From Nitrosarchaeum sp. (GTDB lineage: Archaea; Thermoproteota; Nitrososphaeria; Nitrososphaerales; Nitrosopumilaceae), in NCBI GenBank assembly GCA_021414105.1, contig JAIOPB010000007.1, forward strand, positions 1 to 56,749: a stretch of 56,749 nucleotides of DNA, in the 5' to 3' direction. A program made the position numbers and the translations under genes. The notes under the pieces are model-generated. The model was not told the DNA's origin, ran no database searches, and saw only the letters and a list, made by a program, of their open reading frames with translations. Shown piece after piece: positions 7,559 through 16,484 of the stretch (within the stretch, counting starts at the first letter, position 1; every line of letters starts with the position of its first letter).

Positions 7559-9157
7559 CTGACCGAAATAGTAGGTCCTATTAAAACTGACAAATTTTTA
7601 TCACAAATACAAGACTTTGGAATAAACCCCTCAAAAATAAGCCGTAATTTGAGCGTAGATGATCTAGTCAAAACTGCTATCACTCGAAACGAAGGAGTGA
7701 TAAATTCTACTGGGTCTCTTTCTGTAAATACTGGAAAATATACTGGAAGATCTCCTGATGACAGGTTCATTGTGTATGATGATAAAACCCGTAACACAGT
7801 TGATTGGGGAAAAATTAATCATCAGTTTGCAAGTGACAAATTTGAAAAAATTCTTGAAAAAATGAAACATTTTGTAGATGGAAAAGATCTTTTTGTGTTT
7901 GACGGATTTGTAGGCGCAGACAAAGAAAATCGATTATCTATTAGAGTAATCAATGATCATGTTTGGCAAAGTCTCTTTGCAAGACAATTATTCATAAGAC
8001 CCTCAAAAGAAGAATTGGAGAATCATGAACCTGAATTCACTGTAATGTGTATTAATGATTTTGAAGCAATACCTAAAGTTGATGGGACAGCATCAAATGT
8101 TTTCATATTGATTGATTTGACTAGAAAAATTGTTTTGATTGGTGGAACTCAATATGCCGGTGAGATGAAAAAATCCATGTTTGGCGTAATGAATTTTCTC
8201 TTACCTGACCGTGGTATATTCCCAATGCACTGTTCTGCAAATATTGGAAAAAGTAGTGATACTACCTTGTTTTTTGGGTTATCTGGTACTGGAAAAACTA
8301 CTCTTTCAGCTGATACTAATAGAATATTAATTGGAGACGATGAACATGGTTGGTCTGATAATGGAACGTTCAACTTTGAAGGAGGATGTTATGCAAAATG
8401 TATCAATCTTAGCCAAGATGCAGAGCCTGAAATCTGGAACGCAATAAAACCTGGGGCTGTGCTAGAAAATGTTGTACTTAATGACAATACTCCTGATTAT
8501 GACGATAACAGATTAACTGAAAATACACGTGTCGCATACCCCTTGGATTACATTCCAGGTGCAGTAATTCCAAGCGTAGGCGGGCATCCAAAAATAATTG
8601 TATTTCTAACTGCAGATGCTTTGGGTGTTTTGCCACCTATCTCTAGACTAACAAAAGAAGGCGCAATGTATCATTTTATGTCTGGTTACACTAGTAAACT
8701 AGCTGGAACTGAACGAGGAATCAAAGAACCAAAATCTGTATTTTCTGAATGTTTTGGTGCACCCTTTATGCCTAGACCTGCATCTGTTTATGCCAAGCTA
8801 CTTGGAGAAAAAATCATTGAACACAATACCGTTGTTTATCTTGTTAATACAGGATGGTCTGGTGGTCCATATGGTATTGGTACAAGAATCAAGATAAAGT
8901 ATAGTCGAGCAATGGTTACTGCCGCTCTTACTGGTGCTCTTGACACGGTAAAGTATCGACATGATGATTTATTCAATCTAGATATTCCAGTCGAAGTTCC
9001 AAATGTTCCATCTGAAATACTTGATCCAAAAAATACTTGGTCAGATAAAGAATCATACAAACTTTCTGCAAAAAAACTAGCTCAGATGTTTGTTGAGAAT
9101 TTTAAGAAATTTCATGATGTTTCCCCCGAAATACTAAACGCAGGTCCTAAATCTTAA
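7559..9157 (+). CDS. pckA: Phosphoenolpyruvate carboxykinase (ATP)
   Basis: Converts oxaloacetate and ATP to PEP, CO2 and ADP (gluconeogenesis). Motifs: TGKYTGRSPDDRF, the PEPCK P-loop FGLSGTGKTTLSAD, the metal-binding GDDEHGW, ENTRVAYPLDYI and the C-terminal GGPYGIGTRIK. The first conventional start is TTG at 7649 (502 aa), but upstream codons in the same frame encode a stretch (FLSQIQDFGINP...NLS) that fits the family N-terminus, and the frame stays open to a stop at 7541-7543 without ATG/GTG/TTG. I therefore place the start provisionally at CTG 7559; 7649 or a frameshift from ATG 7530 are alternatives. Confidence 0.9.
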   Translation: MTEIVGPIKTDKFLSQIQDFGINPSKISRNLSVDDLVKTAITRNEGVINSTGSLSVNTGKYTGRSPDDRFIVYDDKTRNTVDWGKINHQFASDKFEKILEKMKHFVDGKDLFVFDGFVGADKENRLSIRVINDHVWQSLFARQLFIRPSKEELENHEPEFTVMCINDFEAIPKVDGTASNVFILIDLTRKIVLIGGTQYAGEMKKSMFGVMNFLLPDRGIFPMHCSANIGKSSDTTLFFGLSGTGKTTLSADTNRILIGDDEHGWSDNGTFNFEGGCYAKCINLSQDAEPEIWNAIKPGAVLENVVLNDNTPDYDDNRLTENTRVAYPLDYIPGAVIPSVGGHPKIIVFLTADALGVLPPISRLTKEGAMYHFMSGYTSKLAGTERGIKEPKSVFSECFGAPFMPRPASVYAKLLGEKIIEHNTVVYLVNTGWSGGPYGIGTRIKIKYSRAMVTAALTGALDTVKYRHDDLFNLDIPVEVPNVPSEILDPKNTWSDKESYKLSAKKLAQMFVENFKKFHDVSPEILNAGPKS

Positions 9158-11193
9158 TCTGCAGATGTTTTTCTTATTGCTATAACTCCAACAATTCCCA
9201 CAATTATGATAATTCCTGAAACTATTGCTATTTGTTTTTCTGGAATATCTAATTCAAACTCATCCTGATCTTCATTTATTGAATTAACTTCAATAGTATT
9301 ATATGCATCAAAAGTCTTTCCATCTACTTTAATTTTTGCATCAATCCAATATTCTGCATTTTCATTGACTCTTATTGATGCATCTCTTTCTGGAGTTGCT
9401 GTAATGGTTTCTGTTTTTCCATCTTTACTATTTATCACTGAAATTTTTGCAAAATTCCATTGTTCTGGATGATAAATTGTAAAGTTAAGTTTATCCTCTT
9501 TTTGATTTACGGAAATTGAACCTTCAGTATAATGTATTAAAAAAGGAATTACGTATTTTATCTCATCATGATTTATGATTATTTTTCCTTCATGTTCTCC
9601 ATAATTTTGTCCAAGAATTTTTATTTTAATTAGTAAGTTATTTTCTTCTAAACTATGTGCAAATTGTATGAATTCTGGTCCTTCAAATTTTACTTCTAAA
9701 TTTTCCAGAGTTCCTTCTAGAAGTTTTAATTCTAATTGTTTTTGAGCAGTTGGCTTATCTGAAGATAAGTTAATCACAAAGTTTGGTGGCGTGATAATTA
9801 ATTTTGCCTGAAAAGCCTTTGCAATATTTAGTCTACCTGAACCTGAATCATTTAATGAAAATTCTTGACCATAGGCATCAGAAACAGGCTCAGTTGTAGT
9901 CAATAACAATGACTTGATTTCATGATGGTGTATGCTAGGATATTTCTCAAGTAATAATGCAGCTGCTCCACTCACATGTGGTGCTGCAAAACTTGTCCCG
10001 CTAGTGAAATTATACCCTCCATTGATTTGTGTTGTGTTGATATATGCACCTGGAGCTACAATGTCTGGTTTTATGTAAAATGGCGAAACAGGTCCTCTTG
10101 AACTAAAATATGCAACAAAATCTGGATTATAAAAAAGATGTAAACTAGCTTTGTTTTCTTCTTGAAGTGATTCTTTGATTTCTAATCCTTCTTTTCTATC
10201 CATTGAAACTACTGGAATTTGTGGTTTATAGTCTGATTCCACAAATTCATGTATTAATTCCCCTAGAAAAATTCCTGGTTCATTATTGTACACTATCAAA
10301 GCTTTTGCTCCTGCAGTTACTGCATTTTTTTCTTTTGTAGAAAAATACAAAAGGTCTCCTTGGATGTCACTTCCTCTTTCTACAAGAAGAATTGAATCTG
10401 TTGCATTAATGTCTTTAAGATCTTTTTCTTTTCCATATCCTCCAAAGATTATTTTACCTACAATTGGTTCATTTAATTTTGAAGATCCCACCATGGGAAT
10501 TACTGTATATGGTTTTTCATTAACTTCTAATGTTGCAACCAAACTTGATGTTAAATTATTATACGTTGAACCAACTGTAACAGAACCGTAATTTCTTCCT
10601 GGACTACCAATTGTTTGAGGTGTTGGGCCATCATTTCCAGCAGCAACTACTACAAAGATTTCTTTTTCAAGCGCTCTATTTACAGCATGTTCAATACTTG
10701 CATTTGTTTTGTTTACACCTAGACTGATATTGATTATGTCTGCACCATCTTCAATTGATTTGTCTATTGCTTTTATGATCAAGTCTGATGATACTGCTTC
10801 ACCATTCTCTGAAACTTTGTATGCTAAAATTTTTGCTTTTGGAGCTACTCCTATCAATTGTCCATCCGCAGCAATTATTCCGGCAACTTGTGTTCCATGT
10901 CCATTTGTATCAAGTGGAGGCTCACCTTCCTGAATGAAATTATATCCTCCAATTACCTTTCCATCTGGTCCCCATCCAAAAAGATCTGGATGGTTAAAAT
11001 CTATCCCTGTGTCAATTACTGCAATTTTGATTCCATTCCCATCAATTCCCTCAAGTCTTGGAATTGCTCCTCCAATAAACGGGACACTTCTATCAAGATA
11101 AGTGTGAGAAATATCATTTGATTCAAAAAACTGCAAACTAATCAAAGATGCTGAAATAGTTACAATACATGCAAAAACTATCAATAGTTTCAT
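9154..11193 (-). CDS. Secreted subtilisin-like serine protease (S8)
   Basis: 679-residue extracytoplasmic protease. An N-terminal signal segment (residues 1-22) is followed by the S8 catalytic domain with Asp61 (AVIDTGID), His99 (NGHGTQVAG) and the Ser in GTSFAAPHVSG near residue 395. A PA-type insertion lies between His and Ser. After a beta-rich region (about 460-640) there is a single membrane helix near residues 650-672 and a short basic tail, so it is probably anchored on the cell surface. It overlaps the pckA end by 4 bases, tail-to-tail. Confidence 0.93.
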   Translation of the reverse strand: MKLLIVFACIVTISASLISLQFFESNDISHTYLDRSVPFIGGAIPRLEGIDGNGIKIAVIDTGIDFNHPDLFGWGPDGKVIGGYNFIQEGEPPLDTNGHGTQVAGIIAADGQLIGVAPKAKILAYKVSENGEAVSSDLIIKAIDKSIEDGADIINISLGVNKTNASIEHAVNRALEKEIFVVVAAGNDGPTPQTIGSPGRNYGSVTVGSTYNNLTSSLVATLEVNEKPYTVIPMVGSSKLNEPIVGKIIFGGYGKEKDLKDINATDSILLVERGSDIQGDLLYFSTKEKNAVTAGAKALIVYNNEPGIFLGELIHEFVESDYKPQIPVVSMDRKEGLEIKESLQEENKASLHLFYNPDFVAYFSSRGPVSPFYIKPDIVAPGAYINTTQINGGYNFTSGTSFAAPHVSGAAALLLEKYPSIHHHEIKSLLLTTTEPVSDAYGQEFSLNDSGSGRLNIAKAFQAKLIITPPNFVINLSSDKPTAQKQLELKLLEGTLENLEVKFEGPEFIQFAHSLEENNLLIKIKILGQNYGEHEGKIIINHDEIKYVIPFLIHYTEGSISVNQKEDKLNFTIYHPEQWNFAKISVINSKDGKTETITATPERDASIRVNENAEYWIDAKIKVDGKTFDAYNTIEVNSINEDQDEFELDIPEKQIAIVSGIIIIVGIVGVIAIRKTSAD

Positions 11194-11270
11194 ATTTTTA
11201 CGATATTTTTAGCAAGTAAAAACCAATTGGCTAGTAAAGCAATAAATGGAATAAATGTTGAGCCATCTAC

Positions 11271-11891
11271 ATGGGAAAATACACACTTCCAAAAATACCA
11301 TATGCTTATGATGCATTAGAACCTCACATTGACGCAAGAACAATGGAGATTCATCATACAAAACATCACCAAACATACACAGACAAACTTAATGCAGCAC
11401 TAGAAAGTTGTCCAACTGAAATACAAAACAAAGACATCTTGGACATTTTGTCTAACATTAATCAAGTACCAGAAGGACAAAGAGGTGCCATTAATTTCAA
11501 TGGTGGTGGATATGATAATCATCAGCTATTTTGGAACAACATGAAACCAAATGGAGGCGGAGAGCCTGGAGGATTAATTGCAGATGCAATCAAAAATTCC
11601 TTTGGAAGCTTTTCTGACTTTAAGGAGAAGTTTTCATCTACTACTGCAGTAATTCAAGGCAGTGGTTGGGGATGGTTAGTATACAATCCATCAACTAAGA
11701 AGGTAGAGTACAAGTCTATGCCAAACCAAACTAGTCCAAGAACAGAAGGATTAGTACCGTTGCTTGGTTGTGATGTTTGGGAACATGCATACTATCTGAA
11801 ATACCAAAACAAGAGACCTGACTATATTGCATCTTGGTGGAATGTAGTTAACTGGGATGAAGTAGAACACAGATTCTCCAAAGCAAAATAA
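11271..11891 (+). CDS. sod: Superoxide dismutase (Fe/Mn)
   Basis: 206-residue cytoplasmic enzyme dismutating superoxide. Family signatures: YDALEPHIDARTMEIHHTKH (first metal His near residue 28), NHQLFWNNM (second His near 83), GSGWGWLV, and the C-terminal DVWEHAYYLKY supplying the Asp and His ligands. Metal choice cannot be read from the sequence. Starts at ATG 11271, monocistronic; an A/T-rich, T-run stretch at about 11892-11930 could terminate it. Confidence 0.96.
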   Translation: MGKYTLPKIPYAYDALEPHIDARTMEIHHTKHHQTYTDKLNAALESCPTEIQNKDILDILSNINQVPEGQRGAINFNGGGYDNHQLFWNNMKPNGGGEPGGLIADAIKNSFGSFSDFKEKFSSTTAVIQGSGWGWLVYNPSTKKVEYKSMPNQTSPRTEGLVPLLGCDVWEHAYYLKYQNKRPDYIASWWNVVNWDEVEHRFSKAK

Positions 11892-11961
11892 AGTTCTAAT
11901 CTTTATTTTTTTTATTATTCCATGAATGAATTTATAACCATCTCAAGATGGTTTGTTGTAA

Positions 11962-12387
11962 ATGAGTGAAGAACAGGCACAACAATTAATGCAACAAATG
12001 CAAATGCTTGAAACTTACTTTACTGATTTGTCACAACGCGAAGGAACTCTTCTTAATGTTCTAAGAGAAGCTATATCTGCAATTGAATCGATAAAATCCC
12101 TTCGTCAGAAACCTAATTCTGATACTTTGGTACCGATTGGAATGGGCACTTATGTACAAACAAAAATTTTATCTAATGACAAAATTGTTTTGAATATAGG
12201 TGCAGGAATTGCTGTGGAAAAAACATATGATTCTACTATAAACTATCTTGAGGCACGAATTAAAGAAATTGAAATCGCATTACAAGATACTTCTGCCAAA
12301 AAACAAGAAGTAGTTGCAAGATTGGAGCACGGTAAAGAACAAATGAATCAACTCATGCAAGACACATCTCAAGATATTTCAGGATAA
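11962..12387 (+). CDS. pfdA: Prefoldin alpha subunit
   Basis: 141-residue chaperone subunit with two long coiled-coil helices (about 1-45 and 95-135) flanking the beta-hairpin region that includes LVPIGMGTYVQTKIL and VLNIGAGIAVEKT. It assembles with the beta subunit (encoded at 50879) as an alpha2-beta4 hexamer handling unfolded proteins. Four bases separate it from ftsY, matching the conserved archaeal pfdA-ftsY pair; a ribosomal LX gene, often ahead of it in other archaea, is not present. Confidence 0.93.
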   Translation: MSEEQAQQLMQQMQMLETYFTDLSQREGTLLNVLREAISAIESIKSLRQKPNSDTLVPIGMGTYVQTKILSNDKIVLNIGAGIAVEKTYDSTINYLEARIKEIEIALQDTSAKKQEVVARLEHGKEQMNQLMQDTSQDISG

Positions 12388-12391
12388 AATA

Positions 12392-13684
12392 ATGTTTGAT
12401 AACCTTCGTAATGCATTTTCAAATGCAGCGAAAAGTCTTGGTGAAAAAGAATTAAATGAAAAAGATATAGAAGAAATTCTTTTTGAGTTGGAACTCTCTC
12501 TTCTTGAATCGGATGTAGCTAGCGAAGTGATCGATTCTATAAAAACAGACTTAAAAAATAATCTAATTGGTTCTAAAGTAGCTAAAAATGAAATTGAAAA
12601 ATTTGTTAAAGACAGCTTGATTTCTAGTATTTCGTCATTGTTTGATGCTGCAGGCACTGTTGATCTCTTTGAAAAAATTAATGAAAAAAAGAAAACTGGT
12701 AATCCTTTTCTCATACTCTTTGTAGGAATTAATGGAACTGGGAAAACTACTTCTCTTGCTAAAGTAGCTCACATGTTACAACAAGCAAAATACTCTATAG
12801 TGGTAGCAGCCGCTGATACATTTAGAGCAGGAGCAATAGAGCAATTACGTGAACACACAAATCGTTTGAATCTGAAATTAGTTGCTCAAAACTATAATTC
12901 TGATCCTGCTGCTGTAGCGAGAGATGCAGTTCTTTATGCAAAATCACATAAAATGGATTGTGTACTAATTGATACTGCAGGTAGAATGCAAACTAGTAAA
13001 AATTTGATGGAACAAATTGCTAAAATCACCAAAGTAGTAAATCCTGATTTTAAAATTTTTGTTGGTGATTCTTTAGCTGGAAATGATACTGTAAACCAAG
13101 CACGTGAATTTTTTGAACACGTAAAATTCAATGGTTCAATTCTAACCAAAAGTGATGCTGATGCACGCGGTGGGGCTGCATTATCTATTGTGAAAATTAC
13201 ATCTACTCCTGTACTTTATGTTGGTGTTGGACAAGAATATGCAGATCTAAAACCTTTTGATAAAGAAACTTTTCTAGAAACTGTGTTTGGTTCATTATCA
13301 GGAGTAGATATTAAAAAAATTTCTTCTGAACCAAAACTAACACCAGAACCAAAACTAACACCAGAACCAAAAATTGATTCTTCTGTCAGTGATCCTTTTG
13401 CAGGAATTACTGATGCTGATATTTTCAATTATTCGGAACTATATGATATTCCTCCACCAGAAAATGATAACGAAGCAATTCAACTTGGTACAAAAATTCG
13501 TGATTGGATTAAACAGGGACGACCAAAATCTGAAGAATCCAAAACAGATAAGAAAACAAAATTTGATGAATTTGATGAACATTTGTCTAAAAAAGAAGAA
13601 ATTAACGATGGGAAACACAAACAAGATAAAGAAGAAGAAAAATCTAAAAAGAAACGAGGTGTATTTGGATTCTTTAAGAAATGA
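12392..13684 (+). CDS. ftsY: Signal recognition particle receptor FtsY
   Basis: 430-residue SRP receptor GTPase. The N domain (about 1-100) and G domain (about 105-310) are complete: GINGTGKTTSLAK P-loop, DTFRAGAIEQLR, DTAGRMQT, TKSDADARGGAA and GVGQEYADLKPF. Unusually, the protein continues for about 115 residues after the NG domain with a PKLTPEPK repeat, an acidic helix and a very Lys-rich end [12 protein letters not shown]. The common FtsY A domain is N-terminal and is missing here. Overlaps argF by 4 bases (ATGA). Confidence 0.94.
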   Translation: MFDNLRNAFSNAAKSLGEKELNEKDIEEILFELELSLLESDVASEVIDSIKTDLKNNLIGSKVAKNEIEKFVKDSLISSISSLFDAAGTVDLFEKINEKKKTGNPFLILFVGINGTGKTTSLAKVAHMLQQAKYSIVVAAADTFRAGAIEQLREHTNRLNLKLVAQNYNSDPAAVARDAVLYAKSHKMDCVLIDTAGRMQTSKNLMEQIAKITKVVNPDFKIFVGDSLAGNDTVNQAREFFEHVKFNGSILTKSDADARGGAALSIVKITSTPVLYVGVGQEYADLKPFDKETFLETVFGSLSGVDIKKISSEPKLTPEPKLTPEPKIDSSVSDPFAGITDADIFNYSELYDIPPPENDNEAIQLGTKIRDWIKQGRPKSEESKTDKKTKFDEFDEHLSKKEEINDGKHKQDKEEEKSKKKRGVFGFFKK

Positions 13685-14592
13685 AACTCAAAACAAAAGA
13701 TTTACTCACTTTAGCGGAATTGACCCCGAAAGAATTTATTCAATTAATTGATTACTCTGTTATACTAAAAAAAGAACTAAAAAATGGCAACAAACCTTTA
13801 TTGAAAAACAAAACACTTACTATGATTTTTCAAAAACCGTCCACTCGAACACGAGTAAGCTTTGAAACTGGTATGTATCAATTAGGTGGTCATGCAATAA
13901 ATCTCTCATCACAGGATATGCAATTATCACGTGGTGAATCAATAGAAGATACTGCAAAAACTTTATCGAGATATACTGATTGTATCATGGCAAGAGTTTA
14001 TGATCACGGTGTACTAGAAAAATTATCTAAATCTTCTAGCGTACCTGTTATCAATGGTTTATCTGATTCTTTTCATCCATGTCAAATCTTAGCAGATTTT
14101 ATGACAATTAAAGAAAAAAAAGGAAAATTCAAAGGACTAAAAATCGCTTGGATCGGTGACGGAAATAATGTATGTAATTCAATGATCTACGGATGTGCTT
14201 TATCTGATGTTCAATTATCGATTGCAACTCCGAAAGGATTTGAACCTGATAAAACGGTCGTTAAAGAATCTGAAAAGTTTATTGATATTGATTTAACAAC
14301 AGATCCTCTAAAGGCAATTAAAAATGCAGATGTTGTAGTGACTGACACATATACCTCCATTCATAACAACGATCCAAAACGAATCAAAAAATTTATCCCA
14401 AAATATCAGATCAACCAAACTTTAATGAGTAATGCCAAAAATGATGCAATCTTTATGCATTGTCTTCCTGCAAAACGAGAAAGTGAAGTTACATCTTCTG
14501 TAATTGATGGTCCTCAATCTGTTGTTTGGGATGAAGCAGAAAATAGACTTCATACTCAAAAAGCTTTACTTGCTTCCATAATTCGCGCTTAA
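13681..14592 (+). CDS. argF: Ornithine carbamoyltransferase
   Basis: 303-residue enzyme of arginine synthesis making citrulline from ornithine and carbamoyl phosphate. Signatures: carbamoyl-phosphate loop [10 protein letters not shown] (near residue 55), HPCQILADF (near 133) and the ornithine-site HCLPAKRE (near 262) with Cys. Length is normal. The ATG overlaps the ftsY stop, so the metabolic gene rides on the prefoldin-FtsY transcript. The downstream TATA box at 14595 marks a new unit. Confidence 0.95.
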   Translation: MKLKTKDLLTLAELTPKEFIQLIDYSVILKKELKNGNKPLLKNKTLTMIFQKPSTRTRVSFETGMYQLGGHAINLSSQDMQLSRGESIEDTAKTLSRYTDCIMARVYDHGVLEKLSKSSSVPVINGLSDSFHPCQILADFMTIKEKKGKFKGLKIAWIGDGNNVCNSMIYGCALSDVQLSIATPKGFEPDKTVVKESEKFIDIDLTTDPLKAIKNADVVVTDTYTSIHNNDPKRIKKFIPKYQINQTLMSNAKNDAIFMHCLPAKRESEVTSSVIDGPQSVVWDEAENRLHTQKALLASIIRA

Positions 14593-14593
14593 C

Positions 14594-14605
14594 GTATATA
14601 AGTGC
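14594..14605 (+). promoter_or_regulatory. TATA box upstream of the L18/S5 operon
   Basis: The sequence gtatataagtg, centred about 27-30 bp before the ATG at 14629, is a strong archaeal TATA element directly after argF. It is the likely promoter of the L18-S5-L30-L15-SecY-adk operon. Confidence 0.6.
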
Positions 14606-14628
14606 AGTTTCAAACTCGTGTTCTATAG

Positions 14629-14876
14629 ATGGCCTATTCAAATATCCTAAGAAGACTAAGAGAGGAAAAGACCAATTACAAAAAACGTGGAACCTTATTG
14701 ATAGGTAAACGTGATTTCATTACAGTCAATATTACTAATGAAAATACTCAAGTCCAAGTTTTAAAACCTGGCATTCAGAAACATTTCCATCAGATGATAG
14801 AATTAAGGGAGAACATCTTACAGTAAAAAATGATACTACAAAAATTAAATCTGCTATTGATAATGAGGTCAAATAG
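14629..14876 (+). pseudogene. rpl18: Ribosomal protein L18, middle deleted and frame-shifted
   Basis: The first reading frame from ATG 14629 encodes about 50 residues typical of archaeal L18 (RRLREEKTNYKKRGTLL, then TVNITNENTQ) and then runs out of frame, stopping at 14824-14826. In another frame, codons from about 14772 to the stop at 14874-14876 encode a typical L18 C-terminus (SDDRIKGEHL). About half of the expected ~160-170 residues, the core of the 5S rRNA-binding domain, is missing. The remaining ends lie exactly where L18 belongs, directly before S5. Either a real pseudogene with a copy elsewhere or an assembly/cloning deletion. Confidence 0.85.
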
Positions 14877-14878
14877 AA

Positions 14879-15583
14879 ATGAGTCAAACAACACAAAGTA
14901 AACCCTCTGGTAGAGGTGGACCTGGAGGTAGAGGTGGACCTGGAGGTAGAGGTGGACCTGGAGGTAGAGGTGGACCTGGAGGTAGAGGTGGACCTGGAGG
15001 TAGAGGTGGACCTGGAGGTCAAAGAAAAAAAGTAGCTTCTGGAGAAATTAATTCTATTGAAGAAATTATTCAAGATGGTTTAAGAATTCAAGAAGCTGGT
15101 ATCATTAAAAAATTATTACCTGATTTGAAAAGTGAAGTTATTGATGTAGGTATTATTCAAAAAATGACTTCTAATGGGCAATCTACTAGATTCAAAGCAA
15201 TTGTTGCGACAGGTAATGAAAATGGTTACTTGGGAGTAGGTCAAGGAAAATCTAAACAAATGAGAATTGCAATTGAAAAGGCAACGAATCAAGCTCTTCT
15301 TAATGTGAGCCCAATCAAACTAGGATGTGGCAGTTGGGAATGTAGATGTGATCAAAAACATTCTGTTCCATTTAAAATTAGAGGAAAAGGTGGAAGTGTT
15401 ACCATTGAAATAATTCCAGCTCCTCGTGGATTGGGTTTAGTAGCTGGCGGTAAAATTAAACGACTATTGCAATTAGCAGGTCTTAAAGATGCATGGACAA
15501 CTGCAAAAGGTTCTACACCAACAATGAATTCTACTTCTAAAGCTATATTGGACTGTCTAAAACAGACATTTAGTCAGGGTTGA
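14879..15583 (+). CDS. rps5: Ribosomal protein S5 with RGG-type N-terminal tail
   Basis: 234-residue small-subunit protein. After about 11 residues the N-terminus holds six perfect hexapeptide repeats RGGPGG (about residues 12-47), then a basic linker, the S5 double-stranded-RNA-binding domain (about 75-140: FKAIVATGNENGYLGVGQGK) and the C-terminal S5 fold with PAPRGLGLVAGG and GLKDAWTTAKG. Catalogue S5 cores align without gaps; only the tail is unusual. It starts 2 bases after the L18 remnant stop. Confidence 0.96.
   Translation: MSQTTQSKPSGRGGPGGRGGPGGRGGPGGRGGPGGRGGPGGRGGPGGQRKKVASGEINSIEEIIQDGLRIQEAGIIKKLLPDLKSEVIDVGIIQKMTSNGQSTRFKAIVATGNENGYLGVGQGKSKQMRIAIEKATNQALLNVSPIKLGCGSWECRCDQKHSVPFKIRGKGGSVTIEIIPAPRGLGLVAGGKIKRLLQLAGLKDAWTTAKGSTPTMNSTSKAILDCLKQTFSQG
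14912..15019 (+). repeat. Six perfect 18-bp tandem repeats in rps5
   Basis: Unit agaggtggacctggaggt repeated six times without a single difference, 14912-15019, encoding Arg-Gly-Gly-Pro-Gly-Gly each time. Perfect identity including third codon positions points to recent slippage or recombination, and copy number may vary between strains. Confidence 0.97.
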
Positions 15584-15589
15584 TATAAA

Positions 15590-16057
15590 ATGGCAAATGC
15601 ATATCTTGTAGTTAGAATAAAAGGTCAAGCTGATTGTCCTTATTGGGCAACTACTACTATGACTTTGCTAAAATTAGATAAAAAATATCGTGCTACAATT
15701 TTACCTGCTAAAGAAAATACATTGGGAATGTTAAACAAAGTAAAACACTATGTCTCTTGGATTGAATTAGATGCTAGTTTAGCAAAAGAACTCATTGATA
15801 AAAAAGCAAGAAAAGACGGTTATCAAAAAATTACTGCTACTGATCTTAAAGAACTTGGATTTGCCAGTACTGAAGCACTTGGTTCAGCATTAGCTGAAGG
15901 AAAAGCAACTCTTTCTAAACTAAAACCTCTAAAACCTTGGTTTGCTTTAGCTCCACCAAGACATGGATTCAAGCGAAGTACCAAAAAACTATATGGACAA
16001 AAAGGTATACTAGGACAAAATAAAGACCTCGGAACATTGGTAAGGAATATGATGTAA
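15590..16057 (+). CDS. rpl30: Ribosomal protein L30
   Basis: 155-residue archaeal-length L30 (bacterial ones are about 60). The N-terminal L30 fold (YLVVRIKGQADCPYWATTTM, LRLDKKYRAT-like, VKHYVSWIELD) is followed by the archaeal/eukaryotic L7-type extension ending in HPPRHGFK-like residues (APPRHGFKRSTKKLYGQKG). Six bases after S5 and 1 base before L15, in the conserved order S5-L30-L15-SecY. Confidence 0.95.
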   Translation: MANAYLVVRIKGQADCPYWATTTMTLLKLDKKYRATILPAKENTLGMLNKVKHYVSWIELDASLAKELIDKKARKDGYQKITATDLKELGFASTEALGSALAEGKATLSKLKPLKPWFALAPPRHGFKRSTKKLYGQKGILGQNKDLGTLVRNMM

Positions 16058-16058
16058 A

Positions 16059-16484
16059 ATGGCAACAAGATTAAGAAAAACAAGAAGATTAAGAGGTGGA
16101 CGACATATGGGATGGGGACAAGTAGGTCAACATCGTGCAAGTGGTCACAAAGGCGGTCTTGGAATCGCTGGATTACATAAATATCATTTTAGTACTTTGC
16201 TAAAAGAAAACCCAGATCATTTTGGACATGATTCTACTCACCCACCTCACCCAATTATCACAAGAAAATGGGCCAGTGTCCGTGATCTCGATGACCTATT
16301 CTCAAAATTTGGTAAAGAAGAAGGAGGAAAGAAAATCATAGACCTCATAACTGCTGGATATGATAAACTCCTTGGTGGCGGTAAGGTATCTAACCCATAC
16401 ACCGTCAAAGTACCAAGATTTACTGCAACAGCAGAAGAGAAAATAAAATCAGTAGGGGGAGAGGTGCTAGCTGATAATGGCTGA
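16059..16484 (+). CDS. rpl15: Ribosomal protein L15
   Basis: 141-residue large-subunit protein. The basic N-terminus RLRKTRRLRGGRHMGWGQVG followed by HRASGHKGGLG is characteristic; the C-terminal globular part has LGGGKVSNPYTVKVPRFTATAEEKI. It overlaps the secY start by 8 bases, consistent with translational coupling. Confidence 0.96.
   Translation: MATRLRKTRRLRGGRHMGWGQVGQHRASGHKGGLGIAGLHKYHFSTLLKENPDHFGHDSTHPPHPIITRKWASVRDLDDLFSKFGKEEGGKKIIDLITAGYDKLLGGGKVSNPYTVKVPRFTATAEEKIKSVGGEVLADNG

Noticed and set aside
7447-7562. C/D-box-like words (GATGA, CTGA) as a possible guide RNA
   Set aside because: The boxes are incomplete and the halves too far apart for an archaeal C/D sRNA.
13374-13751. 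125-codon frame overlapping the end of ftsY and start of argF
   Set aside because: It is in another frame of two well-supported genes and looks like A-rich shadow sequence.
14735-15073. Long frame on the - strand with Thr/Ser/Arg repeats
   Set aside because: It is the antisense of the S5 RGGPGG tandem repeats; composition is forced by the repeat.
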